From positions 1 to 41,887 of the forward strand of contig JAIXRU010000104.1 in NCBI GenBank assembly GCA_027485045.1: a stretch of 41,887 bases of DNA. The letters are read 5' to 3'. Under the pieces are notes generated by a model. That model did not search any database. It was not told the origin of the DNA and saw only the letters and a program-made list of their open reading frames with translations. Origin of the DNA: Opitutaceae bacterium (GTDB lineage Bacteria; Verrucomicrobiota; Verrucomicrobiia; Opitutales; Opitutaceae). Below, one piece after another: positions 35,065-41,887 of the stretch (positions are counted from its first letter, which is position 1; every line of letters begins with the position of its first letter). A program made the position numbers and the translations under genes.

Positions 35065-35931
35065 TTAGAGCGCGAGTCGGGTCCACAATTCTTCGGGAGT
35101 GGTTCCGTTCGCGCGCAAAGTGGCGAGAGAGAGGGCGGCGTGGCGTTTGGCCAGTCGGATGCCATGTTCGTCGGTGAGCAGCGGGGCGTGGCAGTAAGCG
35201 GGCGCGGGGGCGTCGAGGGCCTCGAACAGGAGCAGTTGGCGAAAGGTGGATCGGATCAGATCCGCGCCTCGCACGACCTCGGTGATGCCGAGGTCTGTGT
35301 CGTCCACCGCGCAGGCGAGTTGGTAGCTTGGCAGACCATCTTTGCGCCAGACGAGGAAGTCACCAAAGCTGCGCCCGCAGGTGGCGGTTTGCGGGCCAAG
35401 CAGGGCGTCGTCGAAGCGGAGTTCGCGTTTGTCGGGCACACGGAAGCGCCAGTTTAAGGCGAGTCCGGAGGCGTCGAGCGCCGGGAGCGCCTGGTCTGCG
35501 GCAGGGCGCCAGGCGGCAGGGTAAAGCGGTTCGTCGTCGGCGGCTTGGCCGGGTTCGATACTTTCGTGAGGGGCGGAAACCGCTTCGGCGAGATCGCGGC
35601 GTGAGCGATCGCAAGGGTAGATGAGTCCGGCGTCGTGGAGACGGGCTAGGGCTATTCGGTAAAGCGGAAGGCGTTCGGATTGAGTAATGACAGGGTTTTG
35701 CCAGTGGAGGCCGAGCCAGGTGAGGTCTTCGAGCGCGGCGGCGGTGAATTTGGGGCGGCAGCGGTCGAGGTCGAGGTCGTCGATGCGCATGAGCAGGGTG
35801 CCGCCCGCAGCCTGGGCACGAGCGGCAGCGAGGGCGAAGGTTCGGGCATGCCCGAGGTGCAGTAATCCGGTGGGTGATGGTGCCAGCCGACCGATGTAAG
35901 ACGGCTTTGGGGAATCCTGCTTAAGTTGCAC
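35065..35931 (-). CDS. gluQ: glutamyl-Q tRNA(Asp) synthetase
   Basis: 288 residues from a GTG start, the usual size for this shortened class I synthetase without an anticodon-binding domain. Motifs: RLAPSPTGLLHLGHARTF (HIGH region), RIDDLDLDRC, DFLVWRKDGLPSYQLACAVDD, EVVRGADLIRST and RLAKRHAALSL in place of KMSKS. It attaches glutamate to queuosine at the wobble position of tRNA(Asp). The zinc-site cysteines of the E. coli enzyme are mostly gone (YPCDRSRRDL where CxC is expected), so zinc binding is doubtful. It is divergent from the signalling cluster. Confidence 0.92.
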   Translation of the reverse strand: MQLKQDSPKPSYIGRLAPSPTGLLHLGHARTFALAAARAQAAGGTLLMRIDDLDLDRCRPKFTAAALEDLTWLGLHWQNPVITQSERLPLYRIALARLHDAGLIYPCDRSRRDLAEAVSAPHESIEPGQAADDEPLYPAAWRPAADQALPALDASGLALNWRFRVPDKRELRFDDALLGPQTATCGRSFGDFLVWRKDGLPSYQLACAVDDTDLGITEVVRGADLIRSTFRQLLLFEALDAPAPAYCHAPLLTDEHGIRLAKRHAALSLATLRANGTTPEELWTRLAL

Positions 35932-36090
35932 TGATTGAGTGGATAAGATAAGGCATCGGACAATGATTGAGTCAGAAGCTCGGACAAAAAAACTTTACAG
36001 AGCATTACTTTATAAAAGACGATCACGATGTTGTCATATTTGTGAAAACGCCGAAAAGTTTCTCACTAGGCAAAGGGGTTTAATTATAAA

Positions 36091-36109
36091 GGATTATTTC
36101 AAATAATCC
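36091..36109. promoter_or_regulatory. perfect palindrome, candidate operator
   Basis: GGATTATTT-C-AAATAATCC: 9-bp arms around one central base, in the AT-rich region between gluQ and the kinase cluster, 37 bases upstream of a candidate -35 element. It may be a binding site for a dimeric regulator; as RNA it would also form a 7-bp hairpin. Confidence 0.5.
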
Positions 36110-36145
36110 CGGGGGTTTCGTAACGCAATCATCACATTCAGCGGG

Positions 36146-36174
36146 TTGACGCATTTTTCCCGGTGCGTTGTCAT
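36146..36174 (+). promoter_or_regulatory. candidate promoter of the signalling operon
   Basis: TTGACG, 17-base spacer, TGTCAT: a 5/6 match to the -35 and 4/6 to the -10 consensus. It would start a transcript with an approximately 330-base leader covering the kinase-like remnant before the kinase gene. Confidence 0.4.
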
Positions 36175-36219
36175 AAGCTGTCTAGCGAATCAGCCTCGGT
36201 TTGCCTGACATGTTAGTTT

Positions 36220-36411
36220 ATGGATTTTATTAATTTTAACTCCGAAAAATTCCTGGCGTTCAAATCTCTTTGGATTTGGGGTCTCTTCGCCTCCAGCGTG
36301 ATCGTGGAGACAGCTTCTTTAGTGGTGGTTTTTTGCTTCGGTGTTAACGTTATACAATGCCTGCCTGATAAAACACGTCTGAATTGCCGGAGCGTATGGC
36401 GTTTTCTATAA
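36220..36411 (+). pseudogene. decayed copy of the kinase N terminus
   Basis: 63 codons that mirror the start of the kinase gene 293 bases downstream: MDFINFNSEKFLAFKSLWIWG against MKFIKFLSERLKALKSPWILG, then ETASLVVVF against ATASIVGTL. Similarity ends after the first membrane helix (about residue 45) and the frame soon stops. This looks like the remnant of a tandem duplicate. It is also possible that the short peptide is expressed, since it would insert in the membrane, but its tail (CLPDKTRLNCRSVWRFL) looks random. Confidence 0.6.
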
Positions 36412-36512
36412 TTAGATTAAATGATCATTGGACAAGCATTATTCTGCATGATTCGTTTTATGGACACCTCGCCTAACGGATTATCGACGCTTCGCAGGGT
36501 TTTTATTTATTT

Positions 36513-38756
36513 ATGAAATTTATTAAATTTTTATCTGAAAGGTTAAAGGCACTTAAATCCCCTTGGATCTTGGGGTTTTATATTCCTTGTGCAGTCTTGG
36601 CGACGGCTTCTATAGTCGGAACCCTGCATTATACTGGTATTATTAATAAGTCGTTGTCCACCGCTCAAGGCACGACTGGCGTGGCCTCGCGTATTAGTTC
36701 ATTAGGGGAGCAAATAACTAAGTCTGTACTATTGATTGAGAAGGCCGTTCGTGACGAGCAGCCCGTGTCCAAGCCAGTTTATGAATTGCAAGTCGCGGCT
36801 GACCGGCTCGACCAAATCATCAATGCCTTTAATGAAGGTTCCGAAACGGTGGCTCCTGATGGCATGAGGTTTATGCTTGAGGCAGTTTCTGATGAGGCGA
36901 ATATGGCTGTTTTGCAGGAGATGAATGTAATCTGGGTCGGTATTAAAACCCGGGCCGACGCCGTTGTTCTGGCTTCAGGACCTAAGAAGGCCGTGACAGA
37001 CGCGATGTCATTCGATCAAAAAACGTTATCTGAAGCAGCTAGTTTCGTGGCTGCTCAACAAACGCGTTTGGCTGAGAGCAGTCTGGCATTCAGCCGGAAT
37101 TTGGAAAAGCAGTTTACAACCCGGGCATTGCAATTAGAGTTTTATCGTAATACATTAACTATATCGGGCGTTGTTTCTCTATTGGCGCTTCCCGCTGTAT
37201 TTATCGTTAATCGGGCGAGAAGAGCGCGCAACGCGGCGAACCGTCTGGCTGCTGAGTTGAGTATTAATCAGGGCGAGTTGGAGACGAAATCTCGGGCCTT
37301 AGCGGTTGCTAAAGTGGAGACTGATCGAATCATGGAAACGATTCAGGAGGGCTTGATGCTGGTGGATGCGCAAGGAGTGATCGGAGCGCAGCACTCGCGC
37401 GAGCTGGAAGTGATTCTTCGCAGTGATAATTTATCCGGAGCGAACCTGCTGCATATCTTGCAACGCTTGCTTTCGGAGAAAATGTATAAAACCACGAAGG
37501 ATTACTTCGAGCTGCTTTTTGATGCGCGACGCAAGGAAAAGGCGGTAATCAAGGTCAATCCGCTTAGTGATATAGAAGTTAGTTTCGCCAATCCTGAAGG
37601 AGGCTTTATTCACCGCCATTTAGGCTTTAGCTTCCGACGGATTATTGAGGGCGATAAGGTGGACCGAGTCTTCGTGGCGGTGCGCGACATCACGGGACAG
37701 GTCGAACTGGAAAAACGTTTGCGGGATGCGGAAAAGCTCAAGGAACGCCAGTTGGAGATTCTACTCGGGATTGTACATGCCTCCTCGGAGGATTTGGTGG
37801 GCTTTACCGAGTTGGCCGAGCGCGAGTTGAATGCGATTAACGCAGCTTTGCGGGCCGAGGACTTCGCCTCTCCTGTCCCCGATCGTCAGAAGCATCTGCA
37901 TGAGCGTCTTATGGTGGTGTTTCGCTCCATTCACAACATCAAGGGCAATGCCAGTTTCCTCCGGCTCGAGTACTTCCAGAAAGCGGCTGATGCGTTTGAG
38001 ACCAAGGTCTCTGAATTGCTGCAACGTCCCATCTTGGGCGGGGACGACTTTTTATCGATCGTAGTGGCGCAGGCAAATTTACGGACAGATCTGAGTGATT
38101 TGCTTGAGCTACAAGGCAAGCTCACCGGATTGCGTTCCCAGGGCGGTGTATCCACCGTTTCCGCCAGTCCGGCGGTAAATCAAGAGGGTATGTCGGAAGG
38201 GCTGCGTAAACTTGCGCAACAGTTGGCCTCCGAGTTGGGTAAGGAAATCGATTTTCAAGTGGATGCGCATGCAGTTCAGGCAGTAGCGGCTTTCCGTTGC
38301 GATCTGGTGCGTGATATTTTGATCCAGTTAATTCGCAACTCTTTGGCGCACGGGATTGAGCTTCCGACCGAACGCGAGGCGGCGGGTAAGCCCCGTGTCG
38401 CCCGGCTGTGGTTGCGTGCCGCGCCACGTCGGGATGATGGCTTGGTGGGGCTGGCGTTGCGGGACGACGGTCGAGGCCTTGATATCAAACGGATTCGGGA
38501 ACGCGCCCGAAGCGCTGGTTTGATTACCGAGGGGATTGATCTACCGGCTGGCGAGCTGGCCCGACTAATCTTTTCCGCTGGTTTTTCCACCGCCGAGAAG
38601 GCGGATCTCAATGCCGGTCGTGGCGTTGGATTGGACCTGCTGAAAACCCGTGTTGTCGACGAAATTGGTGGTGAAATCGAAGTCACCACCAGTGCGGGAC
38701 GTTTTTGTGAGTTTACCTTCCATTTGCCTGAAATCCCTGAACTGAGCGTTGTATGA
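36513..38756 (+). CDS. membrane CheA-like histidine kinase (sensor, PAS-like, Hpt, ATPase)
   Basis: 747 residues. Two membrane helices (about 18-40 and 213-236) bracket a helical periplasmic sensor domain slightly like the PilJ/nitrate type (RISSLGEQITKSVLLIEKA). After TM2 a coiled segment leads to a PAS-like domain (METIQEGLMLVDAQGVIGA, about 270-400). Then an Hpt domain with phospho-acceptor H474 (FRSIHNIKGNASFLRLEYF), followed by a CheA-type ATPase: N box QLIRNSLAHGIELPTER (N609), DDGRGLDIKRIRERA, IFSAGFSTAEKADLNAGRGVGLDLLK. There is no CheW-like regulatory domain and no receiver-binding P2, so it should sense directly rather than through receptors. ATGA overlap with the response regulator gene. 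The first third is notably AT-richer than the rest. Confidence 0.9.
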   Translation: MKFIKFLSERLKALKSPWILGFYIPCAVLATASIVGTLHYTGIINKSLSTAQGTTGVASRISSLGEQITKSVLLIEKAVRDEQPVSKPVYELQVAADRLDQIINAFNEGSETVAPDGMRFMLEAVSDEANMAVLQEMNVIWVGIKTRADAVVLASGPKKAVTDAMSFDQKTLSEAASFVAAQQTRLAESSLAFSRNLEKQFTTRALQLEFYRNTLTISGVVSLLALPAVFIVNRARRARNAANRLAAELSINQGELETKSRALAVAKVETDRIMETIQEGLMLVDAQGVIGAQHSRELEVILRSDNLSGANLLHILQRLLSEKMYKTTKDYFELLFDARRKEKAVIKVNPLSDIEVSFANPEGGFIHRHLGFSFRRIIEGDKVDRVFVAVRDITGQVELEKRLRDAEKLKERQLEILLGIVHASSEDLVGFTELAERELNAINAALRAEDFASPVPDRQKHLHERLMVVFRSIHNIKGNASFLRLEYFQKAADAFETKVSELLQRPILGGDDFLSIVVAQANLRTDLSDLLELQGKLTGLRSQGGVSTVSASPAVNQEGMSEGLRKLAQQLASELGKEIDFQVDAHAVQAVAAFRCDLVRDILIQLIRNSLAHGIELPTEREAAGKPRVARLWLRAAPRRDDGLVGLALRDDGRGLDIKRIRERARSAGLITEGIDLPAGELARLIFSAGFSTAEKADLNAGRGVGLDLLKTRVVDEIGGEIEVTTSAGRFCEFTFHLPEIPELSVV

Positions 38757-39112
38757 AACTTCTTATTGTTGATGATTCCCTGATTGTACGTCGCGCCATC
38801 GAGCGCACTCTGGCGCGAAGCCGGTTCACCGAGCTAAGGACGGCCAGTAACGGGCGTCTGGCGCTTGAGGAATTTGACCGGTTTCAACCCGATGTGGTTA
38901 CGATGGATATTACCATGCCTGAGATGGACGGCCTTGCCGCGGTTGATGCTATCATCCGACGCGCCCCCGCCACAATTATTCTCGTCGTATCGGCCCTGGC
39001 CGACAAGTCGACTGCGGTGGAGGCGATCAAGCGAGGTGCATCAGGATTTTTGCTCAAGCCCGTCACCGCCCAATCTATTCAAGAAGCCATGGAAGAAGTG
39101 CTTACTGATTGA
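38753..39112 (+). CDS. CheY-like single-domain response regulator
   Basis: 119 residues, receiver only. All active-site residues are present: acidic pair LIVDDS (D7, D8), phospho-acceptor D52 (VVTMDITMPEMDG), S80 (LVVSALADKS) and K102 (GFLLKPV). With no output domain it must act by protein contact or pass phosphate on. It is translationally coupled to the kinase gene, its obvious phosphodonor, and followed 43 bases later by CheX-type genes, whose products would dephosphorylate it. Confidence 0.94.
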   Translation: MKLLIVDDSLIVRRAIERTLARSRFTELRTASNGRLALEEFDRFQPDVVTMDITMPEMDGLAAVDAIIRRAPATIILVVSALADKSTAVEAIKRGASGFLLKPVTAQSIQEAMEEVLTD

Positions 39113-39155
39113 ACCACAACTTTCTTTGTTTTGCCACCCGCAGTAACTGACTCCT

Positions 39156-39623
39156 ATGGAAGAAAATATTTTAAAGGTATTTGCCTTAAGCACAGCTCGT
39201 TATTTCGACCAAGTCGCTGCTGGCGGAGCGATTCTTGGCACACCCTATCTTCGTGCAGAAGGGGAGCTTGTGGCGCTCGATTATGCCGCGATTATTGGCA
39301 TCTCCGGTGCCTACCATGGAGGGGTTTATTACACGGCCCCTCACGCAAAACTGGAAAAATTATTACCTATAATCGGCGAGGTAACCCCTGATTCGCAACT
39401 ATGTGCGGATTTGATTGGTGAGATTGCCAACAGTATCGCCGGCAATGCGCGCGAGCATTTGGGAGCAGGCTTTATGATTTCCCCGCCGTTTGTTTTGACC
39501 GGACGTTCCGGGGATGTGCAAACACCCAAAGGCACTCCTTGTTATGTATTACCGGTCACGTGGAATGGCCATGTTTCGCGCGTTCTTGTAACGATTGAAT
39601 CAGTCGAGAGGGGCGGCACATGA
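39156..39623 (+). CDS. CheX-type CheY-P phosphatase
   Basis: 155 residues of the CheC/CheX/FliY phosphatase group. The signature D-x3-E-x2-N is intact: DLIGEIANSIAGNAREHLG (D85, E89, N92), followed by SPPFVLTG as in CheX (P after the helix). Glu and Asn are the catalytic pair that remove phosphate from CheY. The central FLIT-like part (ALDYAAIIGISGAYHGGVYYT) is typical. Placed right after the response regulator gene and overlapping the next, related gene by ATGA. Confidence 0.85.
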   Translation: MEENILKVFALSTARYFDQVAAGGAILGTPYLRAEGELVALDYAAIIGISGAYHGGVYYTAPHAKLEKLLPIIGEVTPDSQLCADLIGEIANSIAGNAREHLGAGFMISPPFVLTGRSGDVQTPKGTPCYVLPVTWNGHVSRVLVTIESVERGGT

Positions 39624-40081
39624 GTCCGGCTGTATCGGTTGAGCGGGATGCGGGTGTGTTTGTGGATATGGTGGCACGCTGCTTTGAAGTGAGTGGCGGG
39701 GTCGCCCCCGAGCTTACCCCGGCTTCGCTTGAGTGGTCCATGCCCGAGCCCTTGGACACAACGGGTTACATGGCGGTTTCCGGTAACCTGCATGGGTGGA
39801 TTGCCCTGAGTCTTTCGGATGAACTGGCGATTGCGTTACTCGAGGTGATGGGTGAGACGCAGCACGATGAAACGGCCTTGCTGGATCTCACGGCGGAGTT
39901 GACGGGGGTGATCACGTCCAATGCACGCGAGCATTTCGGTGCTCGACTGCAAGTCCTTCCACCCCAGTCCACCCGGACGCGGGGTTTGCCACCGGGATTC
40001 GTGGCTCCGCCGATTTTTTTCAAACTACCGTTTCATTGGCGTGGGGACGAAGCGTTTTTGCTCGTAGCATTCTATTCTTGA
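39620..40081 (+). CDS. second CheX-like protein, catalytic Asn missing
   Basis: 153 residues, clearly a paralogue of the preceding gene: MAVSGNLHGWIALSLSDELAIALLEVMG, then DLTAELTGVITSNAREHFGARLQVLPPQ. The catalytic motif reads D89-x3-E93-x2-G96, so the Asn is Gly and phosphatase activity is doubtful. It may be a heterodimer partner, like the pairing of active and inactive subunits in other signalling families, or bind the regulator without hydrolysis. ATGA overlap with the first CheX suggests equimolar production. Confidence 0.8.
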   Translation: MSPAVSVERDAGVFVDMVARCFEVSGGVAPELTPASLEWSMPEPLDTTGYMAVSGNLHGWIALSLSDELAIALLEVMGETQHDETALLDLTAELTGVITSNAREHFGARLQVLPPQSTRTRGLPPGFVAPPIFFKLPFHWRGDEAFLLVAFYS

Positions 40082-40097
40082 AATCCGTACCGCTACC

Positions 40098-40943
40098 ATG
40101 AAGAAATCTCCTGTAAAAAACTCTAATCAAGACGCTTACGTTCGCGTTCCGGATTACGAGGCCCGGTTGGACGGTTTGGAGTTTCCGCCCGAGGTATGGG
40201 CGGTGTTTGCGCTAATGGAGCGTGCCGTTACCACGCCGGTCTTGGCTGAGAAACTAGGCTTGGAGCCCGATGTGGTGGCCAGTGCGATCCGTCGTTTAGT
40301 GAGGCGCAAGTTAGTGCGGAAGCAGTTGTTGAACTGGCGTGATTATCTGGCGCAGGCACAGCTCTCGCCGAGCAGTGAAGTGACTGAGCCGAAAACGTTT
40401 GAGCCCGCTCCACCCGCCCTGAGTCCGGTCGCGGAATCGCAGCTTGTTTCGGTTTCTTCGGGTGAAGTGATCACGCCGGAGTCTACAGTTGAGGGCTCTG
40501 CTATATCTGAGACCATAGTTCCTAAGGAAGAGCAGCAAGAGGTGATCGTTTCGGTGCGTATCGTGGATGAAGCTGCCACCCAAAAACGGCTTAAGGAGCG
40601 GTCGGATCTGGTGCGGGTGCATCTGGCGGCAGAGCGGACCAGCATTCCACGCATAGCCGCAAAGTCATCGAGTCACGTCGCGACGACAAGTTCTGACACA
40701 GCGGGGTGGCGTTTGAGGCCGTTGCTGGATGCGATTATCGCTCGGTCGGGTGGATTGGCGGGCCAGTTTTTGGTTTACCGCATTTTTCTGCGACTTCCGG
40801 CTGAATTGGTGGCGGCAGCGGGCATTAAATCGCTGAGTTTGGTATCTGATGATTTTAAGATTTATGACCCCCAGCTGAGGGAGGCCATTTGTGAAGCGGC
40901 CCGGGAGATGGCTGGTTTGGAGTTGGCCGAGATTAAGGCCTGA
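40098..40943 (+). CDS. unknown protein with N-terminal winged-helix-like domain
   Basis: 281 residues. The N-terminal approximately 85 residues look like a winged helix (PPEVWAVFALMERAVTTPVLAEKLGLEPDVVASAIRRLVRRKLVRKQLLNWRDYL). A Pro/Ser/Glu/Val-rich linker follows (about 90-190), then a C-terminal helical domain (RLRPLLDAIIARSGGLAGQFLVYRIFLRLPAELVAAAGIKSLSLV ... AREMAGLELAEI). No signal peptide or membrane helix. It could be a DNA-binding output of the relay or a protein-interaction module; neither is shown. Same operon: 16 bases after the second CheX gene, 26 before the next. Confidence 0.75.
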   Translation: MKKSPVKNSNQDAYVRVPDYEARLDGLEFPPEVWAVFALMERAVTTPVLAEKLGLEPDVVASAIRRLVRRKLVRKQLLNWRDYLAQAQLSPSSEVTEPKTFEPAPPALSPVAESQLVSVSSGEVITPESTVEGSAISETIVPKEEQQEVIVSVRIVDEAATQKRLKERSDLVRVHLAAERTSIPRIAAKSSSHVATTSSDTAGWRLRPLLDAIIARSGGLAGQFLVYRIFLRLPAELVAAAGIKSLSLVSDDFKIYDPQLREAICEAAREMAGLELAEIKA

Positions 40944-40969
40944 GAATTGCTACAACTGTTTCTGCCGTT

Positions 40970-41803
40970 ATGAGACTTACCTTAATTCAGCAGCCGATTA
41001 AGGGGGAAGTATGTGATGCTGGCTATGCCGTCCGGCATTTTTGGTTTGGCGACCAGTTCGATCCACCCCGTGGAGGAGCATTGGATTTGTTGTTGTTGGA
41101 TGCGCGTCTGTTAACGCCGGAAGCACTACGCGCCGCGCTGCTACACGTGGCGGCCATTCGTCAGGCGCACTCTTTTCGCTTGGCGGTCATGATTTGGCCT
41201 TCGCCGACGCTGGAGTTGACGGTCTTGGCTTTGCGTTCCGGGATCCGCGACGTTTTGGTTTCCTTGCCTACATTACGGAAGACCTTGCGGCTGCTGAGGA
41301 AGGCGCTGCCCCCTGGGCGGCGTTCGCGTTCTCACATCCATACACTGTTGGACGCGGGTAGAGTTTTGATTCGGCCCATTTCCGTATCCTCAGAGATCGA
41401 AATGATTTCACGGGATAAACGTGAGACTCAGCGTAAACTCGATGCCTTGGCTCGTGAGGAATTGCGTATTCAGGGCTTACGCGCCTCCATGGAGGCACGG
41501 GAGATTCATTTGAAACGACAGGAGAGCATGTTGAAAAATGAGTTACGCGATTTACAGGAAATGCGGGTCGATTCTCAAAATAATTCCGCAGCGGAGTTGG
41601 GACGTTCTTTTGAGAAGCAGTTGCAGGATTTGTCCGTCTCCTTGGAGCGGAAGGCCCGCGCGCTTGAAGCCCGCGAGCAAATGCTACGCGAGATGGAGGA
41701 GTTAGTGGAAAACGCTGCTTCGCGTGGCTTTTCTGTTCGGAGTGTTACGGGCTCCCCATTCCCATCGACGCAACGAATCAGCAAGCAGCCTACGGCGGCT
41801 TGA
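40970..41803 (+). CDS. degenerate receiver domain fused to short coiled coil
   Basis: 277 residues. Residues 1-115 follow a CheY fold pattern (LDLLLLDARLL; RLAVMIWPSP; LTVLALRSGIRDVLVSLPTLRKTLRLLRKAL), but the acidic pair is missing and the conserved Lys is Ser, so phosphorylation is unlikely. From about 140 to 250 there is a coiled coil with RExxLxxRE motifs (EAREIHLKRQESMLKNELRDLQEM; LERKARALEAREQMLREMEELV). The architecture is the same as the 972-residue protein encoded at 7864. No signal peptide. The stop overlaps a possible next start (TTGA). Confidence 0.82.
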   Translation: MRLTLIQQPIKGEVCDAGYAVRHFWFGDQFDPPRGGALDLLLLDARLLTPEALRAALLHVAAIRQAHSFRLAVMIWPSPTLELTVLALRSGIRDVLVSLPTLRKTLRLLRKALPPGRRSRSHIHTLLDAGRVLIRPISVSSEIEMISRDKRETQRKLDALAREELRIQGLRASMEAREIHLKRQESMLKNELRDLQEMRVDSQNNSAAELGRSFEKQLQDLSVSLERKARALEAREQMLREMEELVENAASRGFSVRSVTGSPFPSTQRISKQPTAA

Positions 41804-41887
41804 GTGCTGCCGCAGCACCTGCACCAGCGCTAGGGTTTGATGGCTTGGTTCGAGTTTCTCTTCAGACCGTGACGGTTTTGAGCGAGG
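41800..41887 (+). CDS. possible next gene of the operon, cut by the window edge
   Basis: A frame starting at TTG 41800, overlapping the previous stop as TTGA, stays open to the end: LSAAAAPAPALGFDGLVRVSLQTVTVLSE. The same 4-base overlap style is used twice earlier in this operon. Too short to identify. A GTGCTG/CAGCAC hairpin at 41804-41818 lies in the same place, so a non-coding tail is also possible. Confidence 0.4.
   Translation, partial: MSAAAAPAPALGFDGLVRVSLQTVTVLSE

Noticed and set aside
1-41887. tRNA or rRNA genes, insertion sequences, prophage or att sites
   Set aside because: No cloverleaf-like sequence, transposase, integrase or flanking direct repeats were recognised in the intergenic regions or ORFs by reading; a covariance-model scan was not possible.

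Overview
The window looks like chromosomal DNA of a GC-rich Gram-negative bacterium, most likely a member of the Verrucomicrobiota near Opitutaceae. This is inferred from the mixture of lpxK (lipid A), opgGH (periplasmic glucans), RNase HIII, an ffs-dnaX pair and several secreted or membrane proteins of no recognised family. No database search was possible, so the taxonomic call is tentative. Most genes start without a Shine-Dalgarno sequence and have a pyrimidine-rich leader instead.

Layout. 1-1.3 kb: an ECF sigma factor (cut by the window edge), a small membrane protein and a Spy/CnrX-like periplasmic protein, all joined by ATGA overlaps. 1.3-3.2 kb: the SRP RNA followed by dnaX, which carries an A10 run and needs a -1 frameshift to make the long tau form. 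3.3-7.6 kb: opgG, a 202-residue unknown, and opgH. 7.9-13 kb: two large proteins of unknown function, one a degenerate receiver domain joined to an approximately 800-residue coiled coil with 315-bp tandem repeats, the other a possibly PilM-like membrane protein. 13-20 kb: housekeeping genes (rnhC, ilvD, lpxK, an M29 aminopeptidase, a primary-type sigma factor with an unusual C-terminal extension). 20.3-23.2 kb: a hypothetical gene and a decaying molybdate transporter (modA frameshifted, modB with an in-frame stop, modC with an altered ABC signature). 23.3-26.5 kb: scpB, pheA, a small membrane protein, rpmA and rplU. 26.6-31.3 kb: two unknown secreted or anchored proteins, then proS-clpS-DUF2017-like gene and a zinc-ribbon membrane protein. 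31.4-35.9 kb: a HAD hydrolase, prfA, a Tat-signal histidinol-phosphate-aminotransferase-like protein and gluQ.

36.1-41.9 kb is the most interesting part: a tightly packed, chemotaxis-like phosphorelay. It has a membrane-bound CheA-like kinase (Hpt and ATPase domains, no CheW-binding domain), a single-domain CheY, two CheX-type phosphatase-like proteins (the second lacks the catalytic Asn), an unknown winged-helix-like protein, and a short degenerate-receiver/coiled-coil protein whose architecture matches the giant coiled-coil protein at 7.9 kb. A decayed copy of the kinase's 5' end lies just upstream. No receptors, CheW, CheR or CheB are visible in the window, and the operon appears to run on past the right edge. 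The shared receiver-plus-coiled-coil design suggests, but does not prove, that the 7.9-13 kb pair and the 36-42 kb relay belong to one unrecognised signalling or cell-organisation system.
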